DNA from: Plantago elongata
Lineage: Eukaryota > Streptophyta > Magnoliopsida > Lamiales > Plantaginaceae
Reading direction: 5' to 3'
Assembly (NCBI GenBank): GCA_036897095.1
Contig: JAYMSP010000089.1
Span: 23,405-87,404, forward strand
DNA: 64,000 bases
Notes under the pieces: generated by a model
Told to the model about the DNA's origin: nothing
Seen by the model: only the letters and a program-made list of their open reading frames with translations
Databases searched by the model: none
Position numbers and translations under genes: made by a program
Part shown: positions 9,374 through 20,400 of the stretch, in pieces
Numbering within the stretch: position 1 is the stretch's first letter
How the letters are laid out: the number at the start of each line of letters is the position of its first letter

Positions 9374-10801
9374 TTATGGACTTGCTTCAAGCTCTTTAAG
9401 AAAGGCCTTCAGATTGACGTGAGAAGATCCATTTTCCTGCAAAGCTTCACTTGCCAATTGCTTCCATTTCATAGCATTTTCTCTCAGTTCTGTAGCCTTT
9501 GTTCCTTCACTATCCATCACTTCCTCAATGCACCTCGCAATCTCATCACTCTCAACTAGGCCCTTCTTTTCATCAACTGTCACTCTAACACCAAACTCCC
9601 AAACATCTTCTATCAGCTTGGCATTAGTCCCTTGGTCACTCCACTGAGGAAATGCCACAACGGGTACCCCACACGACATGCTTTCAAGAGTCGAGTTCCA
9701 TCCACAGTGCGTCACAAAACACCCTAACGCAGGGTGTGTCAGAACCTTAACTTGAGAACACCAAGGCACGATTTTCCCTAATTTTTCCAACTCATCTAAG
9801 CATGATATCTTCTCATCTTGCTCCTCTTTGGTGCTGTTATTTTCTCTTATTACCCAAATAAACGGCCTGCCACATTCGATTAGTCCTTTTGCAATTTCTT
9901 CCACCTGTGGTTTGGACACCTTGAACAAACTGCCAAACGACACATAGACAACTGATGAATCTGAATTGGAATTCAGCCAATCAATGTACTCAACAGATTC
10001 CAGGAAAAGATCGGAACCAGCTGATTTATCAACAGCCTCCGTGCAGTCTAAGAAAGCCGATGGAATTAAAGGTCCAATCGAAATTACATCGAATTTGTCC
10101 TTTAGAACATTGATTGCATCAGTCTCTAAGGCGTCAAATGTGTTGAGAATCACCTTTGCTTTCGATTCAGCGTCATCAAGTACTTGAAATTGCTCCTCAA
10201 TCATAAATAATCCAGCAAACGTATCCGAACTGGGAAGCAAGAGAGTCGGAAGGTCACGCTTCGTAAGGAACGGAACAATTCCAGGAAACCGAATTTGATG
10301 ACATTTACCACAATCAACATCAATAATATCATCTTTAGATCCATGATAATATTGATAATACACATTCAGCACCGTAGCCGGTTGAATCCAAAGAAGTGCA
10401 CACGGAACATTCGCCTCTAGAGCCACCATCGCAGCCCACGGGAGCAGCAGGGTGTAAACTAGGGACATGACTGGGCGACCCTGCTCCGCTGAAGTTAATA
10501 TAGTCTCTCTCAAAGCCTCCGATCCATGTTCTCTAACCTCCGACATGAATTTCTTGCGATCATCTAGGGACTTCCGTTCAACTCCAGAGTCGAACCCATC
10601 TGAAAATTCCACGAACCTTAAGCAACCGTTGGATATGTGTTCACCTGACGCGGCAATGGGCATTTTTTGGCGGGAGACAATGGTTGTGGCGAACGTGACG
10701 TCGACTCCCATGGCTATAAGCCTCTTGGCGAATTCCATGGTGGGATTTATGTGCCCTTGTGCTGGAAATGTTATCACCAGGACATGACCACGCCGTTCCA
10801 T
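9374..10801 (-). CDS. UGT-D: UGT75-type UDP-glycosyltransferase
   Basis: A 475-aa intronless glycosyltransferase that begins MERRGHVLVITFPAQGHINP, with catalytic His17. The PSPG box spans residues 347-390, opens WCSQVKVLTHPALGC and closes WSDQ, pointing to UDP-glucose. The C-terminal 80 residues are very close to those of UGT-B and UGT-E, although the N-terminal half is much less like UGT-E; this mosaic suggests gene conversion. The start is fixed by alignment with UGT-A and UGT-C at the same position. All expected motifs are intact, so it should be an active cytosolic enzyme, but the acceptor is not known. Confidence 0.93.
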   Translation of the reverse strand: MERRGHVLVITFPAQGHINPTMEFAKRLIAMGVDVTFATTIVSRQKMPIAASGEHISNGCLRFVEFSDGFDSGVERKSLDDRKKFMSEVREHGSEALRETILTSAEQGRPVMSLVYTLLLPWAAMVALEANVPCALLWIQPATVLNVYYQYYHGSKDDIIDVDCGKCHQIRFPGIVPFLTKRDLPTLLLPSSDTFAGLFMIEEQFQVLDDAESKAKVILNTFDALETDAINVLKDKFDVISIGPLIPSAFLDCTEAVDKSAGSDLFLESVEYIDWLNSNSDSSVVYVSFGSLFKVSKPQVEEIAKGLIECGRPFIWVIRENNSTKEEQDEKISCLDELEKLGKIVPWCSQVKVLTHPALGCFVTHCGWNSTLESMSCGVPVVAFPQWSDQGTNAKLIEDVWEFGVRVTVDEKKGLVESDEIARCIEEVMDSEGTKATELRENAMKWKQLASEALQENGSSHVNLKAFLKELEASP

Positions 10802-11962
10802 GATTAATGCGAGGAATTTCCTGATCTTTGTTATGCTAGTGAGTAGTGACTAATGAGAAGTGACTTAGTGTTATTTGTGGTTGTGAGTTGGTAATGGTAT
10901 TGCATGATTAATTATTATATACAAGTTGCAGTACTGTTATTAACTCAAGTTATTGGCTTAATATTGGGAAAATTGGGATCTTAGCATGTACCAAGTTGCG
11001 AGTGTGATCGGCAACGTTAATGTATAATATCTAAGAAGACAAAGTCCAAACTAATGACGTTTGCGATGACGATTTTTAAGTAAACAAAAGTGGTTTGAAC
11101 GACAACCTGACGAGGGTTAATTGGCCATCAAGAAAGTAATATTGATTACCCCGCCCCTTGAAGAAACGATATCTCATGAAATCCGTTCATTTGCTCATAT
11201 ATCTCGAATGGACATGCTTCTAACACGTTAAATGTATAAAGTTTTACATCACGGAGTATGTAATTATGAATATTCGCAGTTAAACATAATTTGTGGTCTG
11301 GATTGTACGTAGAAACGTTCATTATAGTGTAATAATCATGATCCACTATTTCAGTTTGTCTGATATTAGACTTGTCCTTCCATGACACATCAAGATCACG
11401 AGTTGGTGAATAAGATGTTTGTGTGGTTGTGTCAGTACGTGAATTTATTCAAGAGACGTGATTGAGATGCAAGGATAAGTGTTACCTAGCCACAAAATTT
11501 ATACACCCAGATGATCATCTTTTGCATTTTTTATCAATCGACTTTTCTTTTATTTCAGCTTCAGGTCAAAGTGATAAAGTTCCATAACAGACAACTTTAC
11601 AGTGGACCATTACTTATTTTCTTTCACAAGTAGTTAGTATTGGCTAGTATTCTAACTAATTTGTTGGGTAGTATGTACTTAGCTAGTAAAATTTTCACTC
11701 AAAGATCATTGTTTCTTTCGAAAGGGTGACTCAAACCCGATCTATTGGTTAGAGGTGAAGCGTCTTATCAACTGCACATCATTATCTCTAATATCATTAG
11801 GTTAATATGTCTTGAATAGTAAACATGCATGGTTTGCATATGAATTCGGGTGTAATAATTCATCACCAAAGCATAGCCTTGCAAAGGATAAATGTTATGA
11901 TAGAACAATCTAAAGGAATCCACATAATGTTATTAAAAATGGATGCTTGTGACTATGTAGCA
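10802..11962. other. Intergenic region between UGT-D and UGT-E
   Basis: Contains a TATA-like run near 10912-10922 and the shared element at 11055-11069, both upstream of UGT-D. The remainder is AT-rich with no gene that I can recognise. Confidence 0.5.
11055..11069 (-). promoter_or_regulatory. Shared UGT upstream element, copy before UGT-D
   Basis: Reads TCATCGCAAACGTCA in gene orientation, one base different from the UGT-A and UGT-C copies, about 255 bp before the UGT-D start. Flanking bases also resemble those of UGT-A. Confidence 0.45.
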
Positions 11963-13375
11963 CTATGAAGCTTCAAAAAAGGCCTTAAGATTGACATATG
12001 AAGATCCATGGTCCTGCAAAGCTTCTCTTGCCAAATGCTTCCATTTCATAGCATTTTCTCTCAATTCTTTAGCCTTTGTTCCTTCACTATCCATCACTTC
12101 CTCAATGCACCTCACAATCTCATCACTCTCAACTAAGCCCTTCTTTTCATCAACTGTCACTCTAACTCCTGTCCTCCACACATCTTCTATCAACTTTGCA
12201 TTGGTCCCTTGGTCTGTCCAATGAGGAAATGCCACGACCGGCACGCCACACGAGATGCTCTCCAAAGTTGAGTTCCATCCACAATGCGTCACAAAGCACC
12301 CTAGCGAAGGGTGCGTAAGCACATCAAGTTGAGAACACCAAGGCACAATTCTCCCCAATTTCTCCAACTCACCTATACAACTCAACTTCTCCTGACCTTC
12401 ATCATTTGAGCTATTGTTATCACGTATCACCCATAGAAAAGGCCTCCCGCATTCCAATAGACCTTTTGCGATTTCCTCAAGTTGTGGCTTCTCCAGCTTC
12501 AGTAAGCTGCCAAATGACACGTAGACAACAGACGCCTCATCGTTGGACCCCAACCAGTCGAGATAATCAACTGATTCACTGAACAAATCGCCACCAACTG
12601 ACTTGCCTTTCAAATCTGCACTACCACCTACAAAAGCAGGCGGAATCAGAGGTCCAACTCCAATCAAGTCGTAGCCCTCGATAGCTTTTAGCGCATCTGT
12701 CTCCAATGCATCGAACGTGTTAACTAGCACCTTCGGCTTGGATACCACTTCGTCTAGTATTCGTAGCTGCTCATCGAACAAAGCAAGAGCCGAGACATAC
12801 ATATCTGAAGTGGAAGGAAGCAAGAAGGATGGAACGTCACTTCTTGAAAGCTCAACCACTCCAGGCAGAGTTATCTTACCACCATCACTAATGTTCTCAA
12901 TTTCATCCTTAAATCCATGAAAGTACCAATAGTAAACACCCAACACAGTGGCAGGTTGAATCCATAGAAGTGCACTAGGTATGTTTGATTCTTGAGCAAC
13001 CTGAGCAGCCCAAGGGAGCAACAAAGTGTAAACCAAGCACGTAACAGGCCGACCCTGTTTAGCCGAATTTACTATGGTCTCTCTCAGAGCTTCCGATCCA
13101 CGTACCTTAATCTCCGACATGTAGTGCTTGGCATCGTCCACACCAATACTAAACCCGTCATCGAATCCATCTGAGAACCCCGCAAAAGTCAGTCCACCAC
13201 GTGCTTGCTCATTGGCTGTTTTTGCGATGGACATGCGCTGCAGTGCATATACACTCGTGGAAAACGTGACGCCGATTCCCATGCTTACGAGCCGCTTTGC
13301 AAAATGCAAGGCAGGATTGATGTGGCCTTGAGCTGGAAATGTTACCAGCAGGACATGAGTACTCTTACTGGCCAT
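11963..13375 (-). CDS. UGT-E: most diverged UGT75-type glycosyltransferase of the array
   Basis: A 470-aa intronless enzyme. Catalytic His18 lies in PAQGHINP, and the PSPG box at residues 346-389 starts WCSQLDVLTHPSLGC and ends HWTDQ. Its N-terminal two thirds differ clearly from the other four copies and look closer to characterised UGT75 enzymes, such as anthocyanin 5-O- and crocetin glucosyltransferases (from memory). The last 80 residues are nearly the same as in UGT-D. It is first in the array and lies downstream of DXR in the same orientation. Its promoter has a TATA box and an AC-type MYB site close together. It may be the ancestral member with the others as newer duplicates. The acceptor is not known. 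Confidence 0.92.
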   Translation of the reverse strand: MASKSTHVLLVTFPAQGHINPALHFAKRLVSMGIGVTFSTSVYALQRMSIAKTANEQARGGLTFAGFSDGFDDGFSIGVDDAKHYMSEIKVRGSEALRETIVNSAKQGRPVTCLVYTLLLPWAAQVAQESNIPSALLWIQPATVLGVYYWYFHGFKDEIENISDGGKITLPGVVELSRSDVPSFLLPSTSDMYVSALALFDEQLRILDEVVSKPKVLVNTFDALETDALKAIEGYDLIGVGPLIPPAFVGGSADLKGKSVGGDLFSESVDYLDWLGSNDEASVVYVSFGSLLKLEKPQLEEIAKGLLECGRPFLWVIRDNNSSNDEGQEKLSCIGELEKLGRIVPWCSQLDVLTHPSLGCFVTHCGWNSTLESISCGVPVVAFPHWTDQGTNAKLIEDVWRTGVRVTVDEKKGLVESDEIVRCIEEVMDSEGTKAKELRENAMKWKHLAREALQDHGSSYVNLKAFFEAS

Positions 13376-13444
13376 AGCTGGTGAAGTATGTGTGAATAGT
13401 GATGATAAGTTTGTAGTATGGACTGTTGATACTGCTTATGGCAA

Positions 13445-13463
13445 TATATAGCATCTGGTTGGT
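13445..13463 (-). promoter_or_regulatory. UGT-E core promoter: TATA box and AC element
   Basis: On the minus strand TATATA (13450-13445) lies 70 bp before the UGT-E ATG. ACCAACC (13463-13457), a classic phenylpropanoid R2R3-MYB binding word, sits just upstream of it. The link to MYB control is inferred from the motif alone. Confidence 0.4.
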
Positions 13464-13569
13464 CCCTATCAACTTTCGGTCACCTTATATTTCCCATTCG
13501 TTTCACATAACATAATCACTACCCTTTCGTTTTGCGAAACAGACCCGTAATGTTGTCAATTAGTTAAAG

Positions 13570-13584
13570 TGACGTTTGAGATGA
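13570..13584 (-). promoter_or_regulatory. Shared UGT upstream element, copy before UGT-E
   Basis: Reads TCATCTCAAACGTCA in gene orientation, about 195 bp before the UGT-E start. The TCAT, CAAACGTCA and spacing are kept although the gene and its flanks have diverged. Confidence 0.4.
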
Positions 13585-14250
13585 CATGATATTGAAGCTA
13601 ACATACGTACGTACACACTTCATCAAGTGAATAGATTGCAGTGGATCATCACGGTTACCAAGTGAAAACGATTTAAAAAGCAATAGATCTGTCTGGTTTT
13701 GTCTGAGCGTGACCAATAAAAAATGCATTTGAATTATGCAGCCAGTTGGATTCTCTTTCCTGGAACAAGAGAAGCCTGTTCTTGGTCCCCTTATTACAAT
13801 GTGGCCATACTCAATTTTGGTTCACTCATCAACTGTACTTTACAATTGAGTTCATGAATCTCAGTTTTCTCTTCTAAGAGGACAATTTTGTTTTGAAAAT
13901 CCATCTAAACGTTTTGTTCTCATGTAGGAGAGTCTACATAACTTATGGAGTCATAAGTTGGTCGAACAGTTAAGAAACTAAACGAGCAAGTAGCATGTCT
14001 ACAAATCTAATAGTGGACCTTGTCAAGGTAATTATAATCCGGATTTCCCAGTTAACTAAGGAGACTCAAGACTTGAAATAGGGTGGAGATGATCATTCGA
14101 AAGACTCTTCTCAAAATTATAAACTTCATTCAACATCGAACTTGTACACAAAACATAGTGAGAAAAGTGGATTTCTCAGAGAGAAAAAAGGAAAGAGGAG
14201 AAAAGTGGGCCTTCTTTCTTATATCACTGGACTTGTGCACCAGATCAACA

Positions 14251-14470
14251 TATGTTGCCTCAGTCATTGAAATGTAATTTTAAGCCCAACCCATTTTGCC
14301 ACTCAGCAAAGTTAACAGCACAAAACATTTGTGTTTGCAATGAGTTTATTATTGTATAATATCATTAATCATATTTTGTGTTTTCTGGTTGTTGTGTGTT
14401 TCCAGTAAAAAATCTTGTTGAATCCCAAATGTGTAGCTTAAATCTACATTTCAATGACTGGGGCGACATA
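14251..14470. mobile_element. MITE with 35-bp terminal inverted repeats
   Basis: The left end (TATGTTGCCTCAGTCATTGA...) and the reverse complement of the right end (TATGTCGCCCCAGTCATTGA...) match at most of 35 positions. The element is about 220 bp, non-coding, and framed by TA on both sides, so a TA target duplication is possible. The superfamily is not certain. Confidence 0.65.
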
Positions 14471-14641
14471 TCTTGATGTGATTTTGTTATCACCAGTTAG
14501 ATGGCTCTTTTCCACCATTACAAATGCTCACATATTTCTCTCCTCTCCCTATTTCACAGTGCTTTTATCTTGCACTCCATTTCTCCCAATTTTTTAAAAT
14601 CTATTTCTAGGTTACTCCATTCTAGCATCTCCTCGCCTAGC

Positions 14642-17600
14642 TCATACCAGAACAGGAGTAGCCTTTAGCTGCAAACCAGCAGCATAATCTCGTGCCCACA
14701 GGTCATAGTGCACGATTTCCTCCAGAGAAGGCGAAGTCACCAACTCTGCTTGATGCTTGCTGCAAGTTAGCTCCACAACTTTGAATATGTCCAGGTAACT
14801 GATCCTGCAAGATGAATAAAGCTTATAAGCCGTGAGCAATCCCCCTGGTGTGGAGCTTTTCGAAGGTGACTAATTGCATTTGGAATTATTTCCAAATGCT
14901 AATATCTGCTATATGCCTAAACTGCTAAACAGTTCAGGATATCAGGCAGTAAAGATATATTCTCTCCATATGTAGAAAAGCTTTTGGTGAGAAAATGCAG
15001 ATTTCTCACCAAACATTAAATTAAATCAGACAGCCAACAACATGCAACTCGAGAAAAGTTGGAAATTTTAAATATTTAGCAGAGAATTTCAAGAACATGA
15101 GATGAGGCCAAGGATAAACGAACGTACTTTTCATCAATAAACATTTCTACAGCTTTCTCATTGGCAGCACTAAGAACCCCGGTCATTGTTCCTCCTGCTC
15201 GCCCGGCAGAATAAGCCAAGTCCATGGATGGATACTTTACATTGTCAGGAGATTTGAATGTAAGAGAGCCAAGCCTGAATGATCAAATTTAGAATTCAGA
15301 TTTAAGAATGGAAGCTTATATTTGTAGCCAAGACAAGGCAAATAAAAAATATACTAATACTATATGAAGAAAGGGCATAGTGATTACTTGCAAAGGTCGA
15401 GCCGAGGCCATGTAATCTCAGAGCAATAAACTCTTTCCGGCCATGACAAAGTGTACAAAATTGGTAAGCGCATGTCAGGCCACCCCAATTGAGCCAATAT
15501 GCTTGAATCTTGTGTCTCAATCATCGAATGTATGATTGATTGTGGGTGGATGACGATATCAATGTCATCATATTCAGCACCAAAAAGATAGTGAGCTTCA
15601 ATAACTTCAAGACCCTGTCAAGAAAAATTGATACAACTTGTGTCAACAAAGCAGTCATGTGGGCGTGGTTGTTCAAGAAACATTACGATATTGTATGTAC
15701 TCACTTCCTGGTGGTACAATATATATTATTCCAAAACAATATTTGGTACTCATGAAGCCATCTGTAAGACAAAAGAGATCAATGTGTACCTTATTAAAGA
15801 GTGTGGCTGAGTCAACAGTAATCTTTTTCCCCATGTTCCAGTTGGGATGTTTCAAAGCATCTGCCACTTTCACGTCTTTTAACTTTTCAACTGGCAGATC
15901 CCTAAGAGTGATGAAGTCATAAAATTGTCAACCACTAACAGCCTGGCAGGTGATATGCTCTCCTTTACTACCAGCAAAGAGTAACACATTTTATCCGACA
16001 AAAATGCATACCTAAAAGCACCCCCTGATGCAGTCAGAATAACACGCCTGAGAGCACCTTCTGGCAAGCCTTGAATACACTGAAAACAAAAACATTGAGC
16101 TCTACGAATCAGCACGAGGAACATGTTCAGAAAGATGTAGACAGAAGAAATACTCCTACATATGGGCCTATTTGATATATCACCCAAAGTACTACAGACT
16201 ATTTTTTTCAGTAATTACCTGAAATATAGCAGAATGCTCTGAATCCGCTGGAAGAATCTTCACTTTATGCTTATGTGCAAGAGGGAGGACAAAAGGGCCT
16301 CCAGCAATCAGTGTCTCCTTATTTGCCAAAGCAATGTCTTTTCCAGCTTCTATGGCTGCCACAGTAGGCTGCAAGTGAAGATTACAGGTTAGAGTAAGAT
16401 TCTTTTTTGTAAAATCATAATTATTAGATTCTTAGAAATATATTGCTTTAATTTTTTCATTTTCACAACATTTTCAGTCAATAATTTCTTGGTGAAGTCG
16501 AAAAATGTCAAGCAATCTGTTTTGCAACACTATACGGAGTCATTGTCCAAGACCTACATAATAGAGCTAGAAACCAAAAAATACGACTACAAGAAAAACA
16601 TGAGGTCCTCCTACAAAGAATAGCATGCCAACAATAGATATGGTGGTCTCTTTTAGGAATTCAACATCTCCTGTATTTATATCTGACAATAGTGCCACAT
16701 ACAGAAGCTGCTTGGACACTTTCGGGATTGATATAAGGGTAAAAAAAGGTGCAAAGCTGAACGGACACATTAGAATTTAAAAGTGTAACGAAATACTGAC
16801 ATTAACCCCTACCGAGGTGTATCGACACTGACAACAGATCCACTCGGAATTTACGAATGGAGTTTATGTACAACTAGATAAGCACCGGAACTTACCTTTA
16901 AACCAGCACATCCAACAATTCCAGTAACTACGGTTGCAGCATCTGGATGGCGAGCAACCTGGGTGAATAATCACAGTGACATGTAGCTTGTGAATATAAC
17001 AAACCACTCAAAAAACACCATGATAATGCAACTAATTAAAAAGCTGACCTCGATGATTCCCTGCTCTCCAGGAATTATCTCTGGCATGTGTTCAAAATCA
17101 GCCAGAGCCTCCTTAAGCTCATCAATCAATGACTCATCTCGAATAGAAACTAGATCGGGTTTGAAGGTTCTTATCTGCAAAATAACTCATGTAATTAGAT
17201 GAGTACCGTTTAAGGCAAAAGTACACAAGTTGATGCTACTCTGAGTTGTACTAAAAAACAACTAGGCAGTATGGTGATATGTGCATACTACATAGTTGAG
17301 TTGGCAAAATATCCATTCAATCACCAAAATAATATGCAAATGACAGAAAACTCTTGATATAAGCACCTGGTCGGCAAGAAGAGTCACGTTTGATCCAGCT
17401 GCAAGCGCCACAACTCTGAACTTCTCAGGATTTTCGGCAACAATGTCCAATGTCTGTAAAATAAAACTTGGTATATAAGCATCCTCAGTGGCTAAACATA
17501 TAGTACTGTAAAAAAACAAGTGAAACAACATATTTAAATCCTCTAGTAACATGGAGACAGAATACTTCATGATCAGATGAAGGCATGTGCATTTAAGCCA

Positions 17601-18433
17601 AAACAATTACAGTCTACTCAATGCACATAAGTTTGTTAACACCAAAAAAAAAAAAAAAAAATGAAAAAAAAAAAGCTTAGGCTATTTTACCTGTGTTCCA
17701 ATGGAGCCAGTTGATCCAACAATCGAAATAGGCTTAGGACCATCCCATGTCTTACGGCCTGAATCAACCACAGCCGTCCCTGGCCAAGCTGAAGGCGGCC
17801 CTTGTGCAGAACATTGGACTCTACTAGCAGCACTGCATCCACTTTCCTTTCGCTTCAAAGCAAAACTTCCTGAAAACAATGCACCATATATCTCTATGAC
17901 TTTAGCATCTCATATCAAATACTATAAACCAAATAACATAAAACATTTCTTAGCTAATTGCAGGTGGAGATAAAATCATATGATTACAAAATTTCTCAAA
18001 ATTAAACTCTATAACATGAAAAAAAAAAAAAAAAAGTGATCTTTACACAAAGACAAAAATGAAAATGAGTATATCATGTACATTCTTAGCTGGAAAATAC
18101 AAAAGATGCCACAAAGAGATGCAAAAGGACAAAACAGTTATCCCAACAAATTATATCAAATTCCAGAAACAGCTCCCAAACCGGCAGCATTCCCAATCAT
18201 CTCCGGTGCAAAATAAAAGAGCGAACTTTAATGAATCCCACATAATAAATCAACAAATTAGCCACCTTTCCACAATCAATCAACCAAGAGCCTAAAAATG
18301 AAAAAAAAAAAAATGGGTTGTAAAATTGACATATACCTTGTAGCTTGGAAAGGCTAATAGTGGATTTAGAAGAGTCGAAGAAAGACAGAGACTTGATTTC
18401 AGTGGGCGAAAGCAAATTCAAAGCCATAGCCAT
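14642..18433 (-). CDS. DXR: 1-deoxy-D-xylulose 5-phosphate reductoisomerase, plastidic
   Basis: Converts 1-deoxy-D-xylulose 5-phosphate to 2-C-methyl-D-erythritol 4-phosphate with NADPH and a divalent metal, the first committed MEP step in plastids. Eleven exons join in frame to 472 aa: 18433-18337, 17869-17691, 17453-17367, 17174-17049, 16958-16896, 16368-16219, 16079-16012, 15901-15790, 15614-15388, 15274-15128, 14804-14642, all with GT-AG introns. A Ser-rich transit peptide begins [10 protein letters not shown], followed by the plant PPSAWPG segment, the NADPH loop GSTGSIGTQ (84-92), the metal ligands D226-S227-E228 and E297 in NKGLE, and the [12 protein letters not shown] region. The protein ends TPVLV. 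Every block expected of plant DXR is present and uninterrupted. A second ATG six bases downstream could also start. Confidence 0.96.
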
Positions 18434-19021
18434 AGGTTGGTTTGTTGAAGATATAGAAATGTGCAAAGAGGAATGAGAGAGAGATAAGTTTAACAAACTC
18501 TCTAACAAACAAACAAACAAACAACAGTACTTGTACTTGTACTTGAGTTCTTCTGTATTGTGTAGGAAAGAGAGATATGAATGAATAAAGGGTGCTGAAT
18601 TGGCAGTCTAAAGAGAGAATAGATGGAGAAGAAGGTGAGTAAATATCCGAAATGACGGTAATGGAGAGATAGTATTTTGTAGGAGATATATTATCTGAAA
18701 ATGCACTTTTTATAGCAACAAATTGAAATCGAAAACGACTCGCGTGTAAACTCGCGTGTACAAATAAAATATGACCAATGGGAAATTAATTAGGTCAATA
18801 AAATTCAGTCGGGGAATTTTAAGACCCCGTGGAGAGCGAGGAAGCATGGAGATTTTGTGGCTTTCATCTTTAAGAGTTTACTTCTTTTACACCCTGAGAT
18901 ACAAATGAGTCTCGATTAATTGGTTCATACGAGTAATCGATTTTTCATGAGTGATTGTTTTATTCCCTTAAAAACTTGATTACTTAAAAAAGTTCTCGTC
19001 ATACATAATTAATTAATTTTA
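18434..19021. other. DXR upstream region
   Basis: The 5' flank of DXR, with CT/GA-rich and ACAA-repeat sequence near 18470-18540 that probably lies in the 5' UTR. No other gene is seen. Confidence 0.5.
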
Positions 19022-19195
19022 AAATTTTATTTTTTGCTTCTTAAAACTAAATATTTATTGTTTAAAAAAAATTATAGTATCTAAAATAATTCATAGTCAA
19101 AATTAATTATATTTTGACTATGAATTATTTTAGATACTATAATATTTTTTAAACAATATTACATAATGAATATTTAATTTTATGAAGCAATAAAA
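19022..19195. repeat. Foldback repeat with a perfect 33-bp stem
   Basis: Bases 19071-19103 and 19111-19143 are exact reverse complements separated by 7 nt. The arms continue imperfectly outward to about 80 bp each, including matching TTGTTTAAAAAA and GCTTC words. This fits a non-coding foldback MITE. No protein is encoded. Confidence 0.8.
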
Positions 19196-20124
19196 TATAA
19201 TTGATTATATTTTATAAGAAAAAATTAAAAGATTAAGTTCTAAAATGAACTAATAGAGTATTTAACATGTGATTTGTTATATCAGCACATATTATTAGCA
19301 TTGTGTTAATATATATGCATGGAATATGAATGATGGAGTCTCCTTCTTTAGGTCACGACTAGTCAATTACTAACGAATGATAAAGTGGCTATTTATGCCA
19401 CCACACATTGTTTTTACTAGCATGCATGATGCATATATCGTCCATTTTATTAAACAATATTCATTTTTATCATTTTGAAAATTTTACTAGATGTTTTGTA
19501 ACTTGTTACATTGAAAGCGACTAAGTCTGATGTATTAACTTCTTTTAAATACTCTCGACATCACAAGCTTTATTAATTTTATATCTTTCTCTTTACCATT
19601 CAAGTACTACACTATCAATATGAGCTATTTTTAGCAAATGATTATATAAGAATTTTATTTATATTTTCTATTGCATGGGAAATGAAGAAAAAGATGACTT
19701 TAAAAGGGTGGTTCTCAAGAATTGGATGATCTTAATAATCTTTCAAAGGGAGGGTTTTTCTTAAAAAAAGAAAAGAACATATACCAGAGAGTATATGCTG
19801 CCTATCTCGAATACGAGATCTGGAGGACAAGACGAGTGAAAACACAACACATATTTTAAACAGCTATCTAATCCAACCATTTTGAACAAATGTCTCAAAC
19901 ATGCAAAATCGGGTCAAACTGTCCAATCGACCTATGATTTAGAAATTGCACATCATTCTCTAACAGTAGTAGTACTACTGGCCCGTATACCAGGGGAACT
20001 ATCACGTTGTTAAGTTATCTACAACGACGTTGACTTCCTGGTAAACGAAAATCTGAATTGCCTGAAAAGCGTGGATCTAATATCTGAGATCACGGAGTAG
20101 GGGCTGGTGCACCCGCGTTGGGAC

Positions 20125-20400
20125 CTAGATTTTGCACAAACAAGTAAACAAATAGTGAGAATCAGTCTGGATGATCAAATGAGAGATGTCACGTTGTAAA
20201 TTAAGCATAAGCTCAGTGGGCAAAGCTACAACTTCCGCTATATTATTGCCAATGTATCCTATATAACCACAAGCGGCTTGGAGGAAGGCATCTGAATGGG
20301 ATCGAAAGAGATAATCAATACCAGTATGACCCAAGTTATCAGCAGTATTAAAACAAACGAAAACCATGTGGCAGAGGAGACGAGGTGAACGTGAGGACAC
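20125..20400 (-). pseudogene. Fragment of a LINE-type RNase H (RVT_3) domain
   Basis: The 91-codon frame contains GNNIAEVVALPTELML and HLIIQTDS, which match the middle and end of the RNase H domain carried by plant non-LTR retrotransposons (TNNxAEL...GLxLA...xxETDS). The domain start and the rest of the element are missing. This is a decayed scrap. Confidence 0.6.

Larger units (their letters stand above)
13376..14641. other. Spacer between UGT-E and DXR
   Basis: Holds the UGT-E promoter (13376 to about 13600), a 220-bp inverted-repeat element at 14251-14470 and the DXR 3' flank. No additional gene is visible. Confidence 0.55.

Noticed and set aside
18059-18295. 78-codon frame in DXR intron 1
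   Set aside because: It lies in intron sequence with low complexity and no family match.
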